10,496 bases of DNA from Euryarchaeota archaeon UBA124 (GTDB lineage: Archaea; Thermoplasmatota; Poseidoniia; Poseidoniales; Poseidoniaceae). The stretch is taken from positions 1-10,496 of the forward strand of contig DAPT01000106.1 in NCBI GenBank assembly GCA_002502215.1. Reading direction: 5' to 3'. The translations under genes were made by a program, and so were the position numbers. The notes below the pieces were generated by a model. The model searched no databases. It was given only the letters and a program-made list of their open reading frames with translations, and was not told the DNA's origin. Below, piece after piece: positions 1-7,755 of the stretch (position 1 is the first letter of the stretch; each line of letters starts with the position of its first letter).

Positions 1-974
1 GCATGGCCAGGGATTGAACCGATGCCTCTCACCACGGTTGTGAGTCCATAGGATAGAGCGACAACTTCGCCTGCAAAGAGGCTGAACAAGATGTACTGCA
101 GATTTTCAAGGAGAGCAAAGCCTAACCCGACAGTGAAACCAACCTGAAATCCACGCTTTTTTGAATCGATCAGACCCGCAAGAGAAAACACGGCCAAGGC
201 TTTGCAGATTTCCTCGCCGACAGGTGCAGAAACAATTACAATAATGTTCTCGACCAGAGATGCGGATGCATTACCTCCCGAAACAAACAACACAGCTCCG
301 GGGGCAATGAAAGAATTGATGACGATGGCAGGGAATGTCGAAAGCATCCCTGCAATGAGCATTGCTTCGCCTTGCTGCCGAGTTGTTGACAGATGAAAAC
401 GTGAGGATGAGAAGCTCCACCAAGCAAACACGGGTGTTGAGAACCCGACCAGCCAAGCAGGGATTGCTACAAACAAGGCCAAGAGGATGAACATCGTATT
501 CGTCGAATCCACCAAGAGCGGTGCGAATGCGACAGAGGAGATGATCACACCCCCCAAAAAGAGCATCCACAAGTGTTTGGCGACAGGTACCCGAAGAGGG
601 TGTCTTGACCGGACAATGAATTGACGAATACGTGTCGGTACAGGTGTCTGGAGGATTTTGGAATTCGGAAGCGAGTGAATATGTTGGCCTTCAGCAGTCG
701 GTTCTGCAATGATGAGATGCTCGAGTTTTGGTCTTCGAATGAACAACAAAAGAACAACCAAGGGTGCCGAACAAAGCGTTCCTGCAATGATCAGAGTTCC
801 ATCAAGCGGCCCAAAATCACCATCGAGATTTCCATCGAGGAATCCTGCTGCAATGAGAACGACAAATTGCGCCAGTACCCAGAGCAGAATGACGATACCC
901 AGCATTCGACCGACGCTGCTCCATCTCGATTCCGTGTTCAGATGCGAAGTCGATGAGGCGATTGACTCCTGCAT
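1..974 (-). CDS. PrsW-like intramembrane protease, C-terminus beyond the left edge
   Basis: The minus-strand frame is open from an ATG at 974 to the window edge and gives 324 residues without a stop; the rest of the gene is outside. The N-terminal part has two hydrophobic helices (about residues 24-45 and 60-77), then a polar stretch, then further helices from about residue 125. The diagnostic part is at the end: APVGEEICKALAVF (250-263), with the glutamate pair E254/E255 and K258 of the EExxK motif, then GLGFALLENLQYI (283-295) with E290 and Y294, and an R-x7-H stretch (R316, H324). These match the conserved membrane motifs of the PrsW family of intramembrane proteases (CAAX-protease-like superfamily), which in Bacillus cleaves the anti-sigma factor RsiW. 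The substrate here is unknown. An in-frame stop lies at 996-998, so the ATG at 974 is the only good start. No Shine-Dalgarno sequence is visible. Family call is firm; role is not. Confidence 0.85.
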   Translation of the reverse strand, partial: MQESIASSTSHLNTESRWSSVGRMLGIVILLWVLAQFVVLIAAGFLDGNLDGDFGPLDGTLIIAGTLCSAPLVVLLLFIRRPKLEHLIIAEPTAEGQHIHSLPNSKILQTPVPTRIRQFIVRSRHPLRVPVAKHLWMLFLGGVIISSVAFAPLLVDSTNTMFILLALFVAIPAWLVGFSTPVFAWWSFSSSRFHLSTTRQQGEAMLIAGMLSTFPAIVINSFIAPGAVLFVSGGNASASLVENIIVIVSAPVGEEICKALAVFSLAGLIDSKKRGFQVGFTVGLGFALLENLQYILFSLFAGEVVALSYGLTTVVRGIGSIPGH

Positions 975-1148
975 GACCGTGGATTGGAATAGGACCTAAA
1001 TGAACAATGGGGAGGAGTCCCGCTCAGTTCGCCCATCAGTCTTCACGGAAACAGCAGTCGGCTTCGAGCACTCATCATTGCGGGGTTGGGCCTCCACATT
1101 GCAATCAATAAGACTTCGCTAGCACTGAAACAGTTCTTGAAGAAGGAA

Positions 1149-1475
1149 ATGGTACTAGAATACCTCATGAGCCTCGTAAATCGACTATTTGCTCCTCGCA
1201 TCGATCATCGAGGCATGTCGACCCCAAGCGAAGCATCACGCATCTTCCTTGTCTTGACAATGATTGGAACAGGTGTCTGGTCTTGGAATGCAACCGATGG
1301 AAACCTCATGGTCTGGTTTTCATTAACCTTGCTGGTGGCTACGCCGATTCTTTCCATAGGCTGGTATCTTCTTTCACTTGTAGCAAGGAACCGACGTGGA
1401 GAATTGCTTACACCGAAAGTCCAGAATGCACTTGAAGCAAAAGGACGATGGCCGCATCACTCAAGGAAGCCATAA
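1149..1475 (+). CDS. small two-helix membrane protein, unrecognised
   Basis: This 108-residue reading frame was started at the ATG at 1149. A TTG start at 1086 would add 21 residues, and an ATG at 1167 would remove six. It has a basic N-terminus, then two hydrophobic segments (about residues 31-46 and 54-80 from the 1149 start) joined by a short loop, and a basic C-terminal tail ending RWPHHSRKP. This suggests a small integral membrane protein with the tail in the cytoplasm. I do not recognise a family. It is divergent from the PrsW-like gene; the 174 bases between the two starts hold no strong TATA-like or Shine-Dalgarno element that I can see. Its last 19 bases overlap the 3' end of the convergent aldehyde dehydrogenase gene. 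It is probably real because the hydrophobic pattern is consistent, but it is short and without homology support. Confidence 0.55.
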   Translation: MVLEYLMSLVNRLFAPRIDHRGMSTPSEASRIFLVLTMIGTGVWSWNATDGNLMVWFSLTLLVATPILSIGWYLLSLVARNRRGELLTPKVQNALEAKGRWPHHSRKP

Positions 1476-3088
1476 CCCCAAGACTTTGCTGGGCTAAACG
1501 TCTCTTTTATTGAGCGTGGTGATACCCAACGAAGTAGGTTAAGCGGGCTACCGGCTTTGTCGTTTGTTCCACTTCCACGTGCACCACCAAACGGTTGTTG
1601 CCCAACAACTGCACCGGTTGGTTTGTCATTGATGTAGAAGTTTCCAGCGCTAAAACGCAGGGCATCCTTAGCGACTTCAATGTCCTCTCGATTGGTTGCA
1701 AAAATCGATCCTGTCAGCGCATACTCCGACGTTGAATCGCATGTGGTGAGAATCTCTTCGAACTTATCATCATCGTAGATGTGGATGCTCAGGACGGGGC
1801 CAAAGATTTCCTCTTGCATCGACTCGTACATAGGATCCGAACAAACGATTGTTGTTGGTTCCACAAAGTAACCCGTTGATCCGTCGTAGTTTCCTCCCGT
1901 GACAATCGAGCAACCATCGTCTGCATGTGCTCGGTCGATGTAACCGGTTATGTTCTCGAAGGACTTTTTGTCGATAACTGCGCCAATGAAGTTCGTGAAA
2001 TCAGCGACATCGCCCATTGTTATTTTTCCTACTTCTTCAACATACGTCGCTTCGATTCGTCCCCAAACTGAGCTTGGGATGTAGGCCCGGCTCGCAGCGG
2101 AACATTTCTGGCCTTGGAATTCAAATGCACCCCTCAACAATGCGACAATGAGGGCTTCCTCATCGCAATTTGGATGTGCAACGATGAAATCCTTTCCACC
2201 GGTTTCACCGACGATGCGTGGATAACTTCGAAGGTTTTCGAGATTGTTGGCAATGTCTCTCCACAGTTTTCTGAAGACTGCAGTTGAACCGGTGAAATGA
2301 ATCCCTGCAAGATCCGGATGCGACATACAGATGTCACCCACAACCGAGGCGCGGCCAGGAATGAAATTGATGACGCCTGCAGGTAGGCCCGCATCCATCA
2401 TGAGTTTCATGATTCTGTAATTGGAAACATACGAATTTCGACTCGGTTTCCAAACGCCTGTGTTGCCCATGATGGCTGCACAAGATGGAAGATTTCCAGC
2501 AATGCTTGTGAAATTGAAAGGTGTGACAGAAAAGACGAATCCTTCGAGCGGCCGAATTTCGCTTTGATTCCAAACTCCCTCTGGTGAGATAGGAGGCTGA
2601 AGATCTTCGTAAATTTGTCGTGCATAATCAACATTGAATCTCCAAAAATCAATCAACTCACAAGCTGAATCAATTTCAGCTTGGTGACACGTTTTGGATT
2701 GGTTGAGCATTGTAGAGGCATTGATTTCTTGACGTCGCTCTCCAGCGAGCATATTGGCAGCCTTTAGAAAAATTGCACCACGTGCTTCCCAGGGCATAGT
2801 CGACCATGTTTTGTGTGCATCAAGCGAGGCCTGGATCGCATTATGCACTTCCTCTTCTCCGGCCAGATGGACTCTGGCGAGCGTGTGACAATGATTGTGC
2901 GGTAGAACCTGTTCAACAACATTGTTGGTCCAAACCTCCTTACCATTGATGATGCAAGGGATTTCGATTACTTCAGACATTTGACGAGCGAGTTCTGCTT
3001 CAAGTTCGGTGCGTTCATTGGACCCGCTGACGTATCCCTTTACGGGCTCATTGTGAGGTGCTGGTGGTTGAAAGATTCCATTGACCAT
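1457..3088 (-). CDS. L-glutamate gamma-semialdehyde (P5C) dehydrogenase, ALDH4A1 type
   Basis: A full-length aldehyde dehydrogenase of 543 residues (from the ATG at 3088; a GTG at 3109 would add seven). It oxidises L-glutamate 5-semialdehyde, in equilibrium with pyrroline-5-carboxylate, to glutamate with NAD+, the second step of proline breakdown. Visible landmarks: TPFNFTS (189-195) in the cofactor fold, GETGGKD (294-300) with the general base E295, FQGQKCSAASR with the catalytic Cys329, EEIFGPVL (426-433), and GNFYINDKPTGAVVGQQPFG near the end. The N-terminus (EPVKGYVSGSNER) and C-terminus resemble animal and Bacteroidetes ALDH4A1-type enzymes rather than general aldehyde dehydrogenases, which makes the substrate call fairly safe. 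No proline dehydrogenase is visible in the window, so its partner must be elsewhere. It lies 53 bases downstream of msrA on the same strand and may be co-transcribed with it. The pruA name is usual for bacterial forms; I leave the symbol empty. Confidence 0.92.
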   Translation of the reverse strand: MVNGIFQPPAPHNEPVKGYVSGSNERTELEAELARQMSEVIEIPCIINGKEVWTNNVVEQVLPHNHCHTLARVHLAGEEEVHNAIQASLDAHKTWSTMPWEARGAIFLKAANMLAGERRQEINASTMLNQSKTCHQAEIDSACELIDFWRFNVDYARQIYEDLQPPISPEGVWNQSEIRPLEGFVFSVTPFNFTSIAGNLPSCAAIMGNTGVWKPSRNSYVSNYRIMKLMMDAGLPAGVINFIPGRASVVGDICMSHPDLAGIHFTGSTAVFRKLWRDIANNLENLRSYPRIVGETGGKDFIVAHPNCDEEALIVALLRGAFEFQGQKCSAASRAYIPSSVWGRIEATYVEEVGKITMGDVADFTNFIGAVIDKKSFENITGYIDRAHADDGCSIVTGGNYDGSTGYFVEPTTIVCSDPMYESMQEEIFGPVLSIHIYDDDKFEEILTTCDSTSEYALTGSIFATNREDIEVAKDALRFSAGNFYINDKPTGAVVGQQPFGGARGSGTNDKAGSPLNLLRWVSPRSIKETFSPAKSWGYGFLE

Positions 3089-3141
3089 GATGCAGCGACA
3101 AGAAATCACTTCTTCAACTTCGCGTAGGCGTCGTCTGTTGA

Positions 3142-3663
3142 TTATTGATACAAATGAGCCAATTTTTTGCGTACTTTTGCTAGTTTCGGGCCGACAACCA
3201 TCGCACAGTATCCCTGAGTGGGATTTCTTGCATAGTAATCGTGGTGATAAACTTCAGCGATCTTGAGATGTTTTGCTTCTTCGATGGTTGTGACAATCGG
3301 TTTGTCAAAGAGAGAAGCAAAGGATTCAATTCCATCCAATGCTTGTTGTTTCTGTGATTCACTGGTTGGCATAATACAACTGCGATATTGCGTTCCCACG
3401 TCGTTGCCCTGACGGTTCAGTTGGGTCGGGTCATGGACTGTGAAGAAGACTTCGAGAATGGTTTCGAAGGAAATTTCGTTTGGATCATAATCGACAACAA
3501 CGATTTCAGCGTGGCCAGTGGTGCCACGGCAGACTTCCTCGTAGGTGGGGTCAAGTCGGTGGCCGCCAGCGTAACCAGGTAGCGCTGATTTGATTCCTTT
3601 GATGCGTTTGAATGCACCTTCGACACACCAAAAACAACCTCCGCCAAGAATTGCCTGTTCCAT
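3142..3663 (-). CDS. msrA: peptide methionine-S-sulfoxide reductase MsrA
   Basis: A complete 173-residue MsrA. It reduces the S-epimer of methionine sulfoxide, free or in proteins, back to methionine, and so repairs oxidative damage in the cytoplasm. The N-terminal GGGCFWCVEG motif carries the catalytic Cys10 with Cys13 next to it. GYAGG (30-34), the GHAE stretch (50-53), FFTVHDPTQLNRQGNDVGTQ (73-92) and YHHDYYARNP (139-148) are the expected substrate-pocket and core motifs. Cys153 in GYC near the C-terminus is a candidate resolving cysteine. Length is normal for the family. The start at 3663 places the catalytic motif seven residues in, which is typical of short forms without a signal peptide. 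Upstream, 42 to 57 bases before the start, lies a small inverted repeat that might be an operator. The P5C dehydrogenase gene follows on the same strand. Confidence 0.96.
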   Translation of the reverse strand: MEQAILGGGCFWCVEGAFKRIKGIKSALPGYAGGHRLDPTYEEVCRGTTGHAEIVVVDYDPNEISFETILEVFFTVHDPTQLNRQGNDVGTQYRSCIMPTSESQKQQALDGIESFASLFDKPIVTTIEEAKHLKIAEVYHHDYYARNPTQGYCAMVVGPKLAKVRKKLAHLYQ

Positions 3664-3704
3664 GAAGAAGCCTAGAAGATTTCATTGATGAACACTTGTA
3701 TTGA

Positions 3705-3720
3705 GTGAGTGTTTCCTCAC
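3705..3720. repeat. short perfect inverted repeat between msrA and the divergent gene
   Basis: GTGAG (3705-3709) and CTCAC (3716-3720) form a perfect 5-base inverted repeat around a 6-base spacer. It sits in the 101-base gap between the divergent starts of msrA (3663) and the unrecognised gene (3765). Its place and symmetry would suit a regulator-binding site, but a 5-base arm can easily arise by chance, so this is a weak call. Confidence 0.25.
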
Positions 3721-3764
3721 AATCTGGCTATGATTAAGTACTCTCGACTTTCTTCTATATATGC

Positions 3765-4367
3765 ATGAGAGAAGATTCCGACACCACTGTTATCGTTTGC
3801 CGCCAAGACTTCGCAGAAAACCGTGTTCTTTACACATATGGTCGTCATGCAAAAGAACTGAAAAACGATGGAAAAACGTTCCTTGGTCCTGTCTTCGAAT
3901 CCATGATTGAGCAAGCAGGTATCGTTGATGATGCAGAAGAAGTGGGACTGTTGGTTCACATACGATTGCGTCCAAAACCAAACGATGACCGATGGTATCA
4001 GATTGACTTCGTGATGCAAGATGACTCCATGGCCTACTACTCAAATTTTGATGGGCGCCTTCCACCAGAAATGGTTCATGTTGTCCCACTTAGCGGGGGC
4101 TTGCCGCAACAAATGTTCATCGCAGTGGAAGCTCTTGATGAGGTGGCGTATGCACACGCTGTTGATGCGAAGTTGTTTGAAGAGAACGATGAGATGGGCC
4201 TTCCTCAAGACCAAACCTCGTTGCGAGACTTCGGTATGGAAGTCGATTTATCAACCGAGCCAACGGACAATGATGGAGAAGAACATTTCGTTATCAAGAA
4301 GGTCGAAAATCGTGCGGAAACGCTCCCTCTGCCAGGCCCAACCAGCCGCGCTACTGGTGGAAAATAA
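3765..4367 (+). CDS. unrecognised soluble acidic protein
   Basis: A complete 200-residue reading frame starting with ATG at 3765. There is no signal peptide and no membrane segment. Residues 1-125 read like a folded domain with alternating strands and helices (for example VGLLVHIRLRPKP, residues 60-72, and WYQIDFVMQDDSMAYYSNF, residues 77-95). The rest is acidic and probably less ordered, rich in D, E, P and T, ending in a PLPGPTSRATGGK tail. I do not recognise a family and assign no function. It is divergent from msrA and lies 48 bases upstream of the MMPL transporter on the same strand. A promoter-like element lies between it and the transporter, so the two need not share one transcript. 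An AT-rich TTAAGTA at 3734-3740, about 27 bases before the ATG, could serve as its own TATA box, with low certainty. Codon use and length make a real gene likely. Confidence 0.75.
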   Translation: MREDSDTTVIVCRQDFAENRVLYTYGRHAKELKNDGKTFLGPVFESMIEQAGIVDDAEEVGLLVHIRLRPKPNDDRWYQIDFVMQDDSMAYYSNFDGRLPPEMVHVVPLSGGLPQQMFIAVEALDEVAYAHAVDAKLFEENDEMGLPQDQTSLRDFGMEVDLSTEPTDNDGEEHFVIKKVENRAETLPLPGPTSRATGGK

Positions 4368-4387
4368 GAGCCGCTCAATACATGAAT

Positions 4388-4395
4388 TGATATAC
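4388..4395 (+). promoter_or_regulatory. TATA-like box before the MMPL transporter gene
   Basis: TGATATAC at 4388-4395 is centred about 24-25 bases ahead of the ATG at 4416. That is the spacing expected for an archaeal TATA box when the transcript starts at or within a few bases of the start codon (leaderless mRNA). No Shine-Dalgarno sequence lies in the gap, which agrees with a leaderless start. Based on position and composition only. Confidence 0.4.
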
Positions 4396-4415
4396 CGTTT
4401 TTACACGGGACAAAC

Positions 4416-6749
4416 ATGGAATCGGTCACCGACCCAAAACTCCTAGAAGACCGTTTTTTCTACAAACTCGGCGAATTCACTTATGATCGTCGCAAGGTGG
4501 TACTTGCTGTTGGCCTGATTGCGTGCCTTGGAATGGCCTCAATGATCGGCATGGGCGCGAACTGGGCCGAATCTTGGGGCGAAGGGGATTTGGAATCCGT
4601 AGAAGCCGGTGAGTTGCGAAACAGCGCCTTCATTGCCGAAGACGAGGGTTCACAGAGCTTCATTCTCCTTGTTCATCATAGTTCTCTTGACGACTCATCC
4701 CAAGAATGGAGAACAGCAGTGCAGGATGCCCTGACAAGTTTTGCTTCGATGGATGACGTGACAATCCAATATTCATGGGACATTGGCGGAGACGAACGCA
4801 ATGAGTATGTCTACGAAGGCGATGATGGTTTTTGGGCAAAGAATCGAGTGACAATTAATCAAGATCGCAAAGAAGCAAAACAGCTGTTCGCTGATAACAA
4901 AGAAACCATCGAAATGGATAGCGATTTCGAATCTTGGCGAACGGGTGAAATCGCTATTGATGTGACCTTTGATTTACGGATTCAAGAAGACTTGGTGAAG
5001 GCTGAACTGATATCCGGCCCCCTCACGGTTATCATTCTTGGAATCGTATTTGGTACCATCATTTCTGCCCTCCTTCCGTTCGGTGTCGCAGTTCTGACCG
5101 TTCTTTCAGCGATGGGAATAACCATCTGGCTTTCGAATACCATGGACGTAACGCAATATGCCATTAACATCATCACGCTCATTGGGATCGGGGTCTCGGT
5201 GGATTACTCTCTGTTCCTGGTGAACCGGTTCCGTGAAGAACTCAATCGGGGGAGGGACATTCGGACTTCGACTGCGATGACTGTCGCAACTGCTGGCAAA
5301 GCTGTATTTTTCAGCGGCGTGACCGTTGCAATTGGTCTGATGGGGATGCTTTTCTTCGAAAATACGGGCTTGCCCAGCCTTGGAATAGGTGGTACGCTCG
5401 CAGTAACCGTGGCCATGATTTTTTCAGTCGTTGTCCTTCCTGCTTTGATGGCAATTCTTGGGAAACGGGTATTTTTCGGGAAAATACCGTTTTCGTTCAG
5501 TACGAAAAACGATGATGGAACTGGAATATGGGCGAAGATAGCAACAACGGTAATGGACAAACCTTGGGCAGTTCTCATACCAACGCTTGTCATCCTGCTG
5601 GGAGCAGGCTTGCCGTTCCTTTATGCAGATTTCTCGATCGCATCTCGAGATGCTTTACCACCTGATGACGAAACTCGTGTAGGCTTTGAGCTCATGGACG
5701 AAAAATGGCCTGAAGAGGCTGTGAACGTCGCGATGGTCGTTCTTGACTTCGATGGCACAGACCCACTGTCCGAAGAGAATCTACGAGCAACGCACAGTTG
5801 GATGCAGCAACATTTGGCCGATGAGCGTGTCATCAACGCCTTTGGCTATGCTTTACCCGATGCAAGCATGAATGAATCATCCGTGGTCGCATATTGGCAA
5901 ACACCCGACGAATACCTCACAGCAGAGGAGGTAGCCACTCGTGATTACCTAAGAGATCAATTCCTATCAAACGGCGTGACCTACATCGTTTTCTCACTGA
6001 ACGGACCAATCACTGGTGAGGATGGGCGAGGTTTCGTTGCCGATGTTCGGGAAGATCGAGACAATTTCCTTGATGGTCTCACCACTGGCGAAAACGGGCA
6101 ATTGCTGGTCGCAGGATTTGCTGCCTATTCACTCGATGTCCAAAACGCAATTGAGGAAAATCTTCCGATCGCCCTGGCGTTCATCTTTATCTCGACGGTT
6201 ATTCTCATCTTTATCCAAGTCCGAAGTGTCATCATACCAATCAAGGCCATCATCATGAACATTCTTTCAATCTCGGCAACATTCGGAATGCTTGTCTTCG
6301 TGTTTCAGTGGGGATACGGAGAGAGTCTACTCAATTTTACAGCTCAGCCGATCGAAACTACAAATCCTGTCATCATCTTTTGCATCGTCTTTGGTTTGTC
6401 AATGGACTATGAGGTCCTCATGCTCTCGCGAATCCACGAAGAATGGGAAGTAACGGGTGACAACACACAAGCGGTAGCAAACGGTTTGCAAAAGACCGGC
6501 CGCCTGATTACCGGCGCTGCTGCAATTATGGTTGTCGTTTTCATGGCATTCGGACTTTCTTCAGTCGTCATTCTCAAACAAATCGGTCTTGGTTTAGCCT
6601 TGGCGATCTTCCTCGATGCAACCATTGTTCGAGCGTTGGTGGTCCCCTCAACCATGCGCCTTATGGGCAAGTGGAACTGGTGGTCACCAAAGTGGATGAA
6701 CTCGTTGTTTGGTAAGGATAACGTGTCCGAAAAGAAAGAATTAAAGTAG
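4416..6749 (+). CDS. RND-superfamily MMPL (HAE3-like) membrane transporter
   Basis: A complete 777-residue transporter of the RND superfamily, MMPL/HAE3-like branch, whose members move lipids or hydrophobic compounds using the proton gradient. Twelve hydrophobic segments are visible: one at about 28-47, five from 200 to 348, one at 384-404, and five from 582 to 745. The two large loops (about 48-198 and 405-580) would be the external porter domains. Each half carries the family motif: GVSVDYSLFLVNRFREE (259-275) and FGLSMDYEVLMLSRIHEE (659-676). Asp263 and Asp664 are the probable proton-relay residues. The two halves are clearly a duplicated unit, as usual for RND proteins. There is no adaptor or outer-membrane partner gene nearby, fitting a single-membrane archaeon. 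A membrane protein gene follows after 21 bases and may encode a partner. Substrate unknown; candidates are membrane lipids, isoprenoids or toxic hydrophobic compounds. Confidence 0.92.
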   Translation: MESVTDPKLLEDRFFYKLGEFTYDRRKVVLAVGLIACLGMASMIGMGANWAESWGEGDLESVEAGELRNSAFIAEDEGSQSFILLVHHSSLDDSSQEWRTAVQDALTSFASMDDVTIQYSWDIGGDERNEYVYEGDDGFWAKNRVTINQDRKEAKQLFADNKETIEMDSDFESWRTGEIAIDVTFDLRIQEDLVKAELISGPLTVIILGIVFGTIISALLPFGVAVLTVLSAMGITIWLSNTMDVTQYAINIITLIGIGVSVDYSLFLVNRFREELNRGRDIRTSTAMTVATAGKAVFFSGVTVAIGLMGMLFFENTGLPSLGIGGTLAVTVAMIFSVVVLPALMAILGKRVFFGKIPFSFSTKNDDGTGIWAKIATTVMDKPWAVLIPTLVILLGAGLPFLYADFSIASRDALPPDDETRVGFELMDEKWPEEAVNVAMVVLDFDGTDPLSEENLRATHSWMQQHLADERVINAFGYALPDASMNESSVVAYWQTPDEYLTAEEVATRDYLRDQFLSNGVTYIVFSLNGPITGEDGRGFVADVREDRDNFLDGLTTGENGQLLVAGFAAYSLDVQNAIEENLPIALAFIFISTVILIFIQVRSVIIPIKAIIMNILSISATFGMLVFVFQWGYGESLLNFTAQPIETTNPVIIFCIVFGLSMDYEVLMLSRIHEEWEVTGDNTQAVANGLQKTGRLITGAAAIMVVVFMAFGLSSVVILKQIGLGLALAIFLDATIVRALVVPSTMRLMGKWNWWSPKWMNSLFGKDNVSEKKELK

Positions 6750-6770
6750 GAAATTCTTGGTTTGATTTCG

Positions 6771-7691
6771 ATGGAGGCGTTCGATCAATACCACGCCAAT
6801 GACGATATAATTCGAAGCATTACGACATTGTTTGTTTTGGGCGCCTTGGCTCTTTTCCTGCTTTTTGTATTCGACATCCCATCGATGCTGGAATCAACCG
6901 GTCAATCACTCACTCCTAACACATGGGTGTTACCAATTCTCATTTGGCGTCTAATTTGTCTCTGCGTGTGTGTTTCAGCACTCGTCTACATGCTTCGAAT
7001 GAAAAATGGGCACATGGTGGTTCGCTCCCATGCTCAAAAGCTCGACGAGGTCGTTCATCCAGTTGGGATTGAAAATCTCGTCACATTTAGTAGCTGGACG
7101 CTTGTTTTGAGTATTTTCTACTTTCTCTTCGCAATGTTCGCCTCTGTTCAAATGTGGAGAGATTCAACTCCTTCGGCATTGCTTGACGTTCTCATAAGCG
7201 GTTTTTTTGTTGTTGCGTTGGGTGCATCGTTTTTGACATCAACAGTTGTACGCTTTGTGATACTTCCTAGAAATCACGAGGATGAGGAGCATCATCGCCG
7301 CCAATTTTGGTTCCACAATCAAGTGATGCACAATTTCTGCACACTCTTTTTAGTTGCTGAAATCTTATTCACAACACCACAATTGGAATTCAGCTACATG
7401 CTGTTTGGGATTCTAACCGGTTTGTCGTACGCTTTCTTTGCGTTTCCTTTTGCGATGTTTGGTGGAGGATACTATGTCTATTCCTTCATCGACCCTCGAC
7501 TTCAACAAGCGCCTTTGTTCATCTCAGTATTGGCATTTGCAATCTCATTCGCTTACATCGGTGTATGGATTGTGTCTGCGATGATTTCACTGAACTATGC
7601 CCTCGGAGCAATCGTCCTGATGGTTTGGAGTTCTTCGATTGTTCAATTTGCACCACTAATTCGAATTCGTGGTGGACGTGCCGAGATTTGA
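6771..7691 (+). CDS. polytopic membrane protein, unrecognised (about eight helices)
   Basis: A 306-residue protein from the ATG at 6771 (a TTG at 6762 would add three). About eight hydrophobic segments are visible: near residues 19-39, 51-75, 102-125, 137-161, 185-204, 206-235, 244-268 and 272-294. A charged, histidine-rich loop (RNHEDEEHHRRQFWFHNQ, around residues 168-185) lies between the fourth and fifth. I do not recognise the family with confidence. The overall look, hydrophobic helices with a histidine in a membrane segment (QVMHNFCTLF), recalls small lipid-active membrane proteins, but this is only an impression. It begins 21 bases after the MMPL transporter and is probably in the same operon, so a role tied to that transporter or to membrane lipids is possible. 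Its last 19 bases, encoding the GGRAEI end, overlap the 3' end of the convergent tRNA-Ala gene. Confidence 0.8.
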   Translation: MEAFDQYHANDDIIRSITTLFVLGALALFLLFVFDIPSMLESTGQSLTPNTWVLPILIWRLICLCVCVSALVYMLRMKNGHMVVRSHAQKLDEVVHPVGIENLVTFSSWTLVLSIFYFLFAMFASVQMWRDSTPSALLDVLISGFFVVALGASFLTSTVVRFVILPRNHEDEEHHRRQFWFHNQVMHNFCTLFLVAEILFTTPQLEFSYMLFGILTGLSYAFFAFPFAMFGGGYYVYSFIDPRLQQAPLFISVLAFAISFAYIGVWIVSAMISLNYALGAIVLMVWSSSIVQFAPLIRIRGGRAEI

Positions 7692-7745
7692 ACTCGGGGC
7701 CTCTACCATGCCAAGGTAGCGATCTTCCAACTGATCTACACGCCC
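7673..7745 (-). tRNA. tRNA-Ala(GGC)
   Basis: The minus strand folds into a complete 73-base cloverleaf: acceptor GGGCGTG/CACGTCC, D stem GATC/GATC, anticodon stem CTACC/GGTAG with loop TTGGCAT (anticodon GGC), a five-base variable loop, and T stem CCGAG/CTCGG with loop TTCAAAT. Discriminator base A73. The G3-U70 wobble pair, the identity mark of alanine tRNAs, is present, so amino acid and anticodon agree. CCA is not encoded. There is no intron. Its 3' end overlaps the end of the convergent membrane protein gene by 19 bases. Confidence 0.97.
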
Positions 7746-7755
7746 GTTTGGGTGC

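Noticed and set aside
621..999. Plus-strand frames of 96 and 111 codons in the left part.
   Set aside because: They are antisense to the PrsW-like gene, whose frame carries clear family motifs and membrane helices, and they look like polar shadows of it.
4395..4408. CCGT and ACGG around a T-rich loop just before the MMPL start, as a possible terminator of the preceding gene.
   Set aside because: A four-base stem is too short, and the element overlaps the putative promoter spacing.
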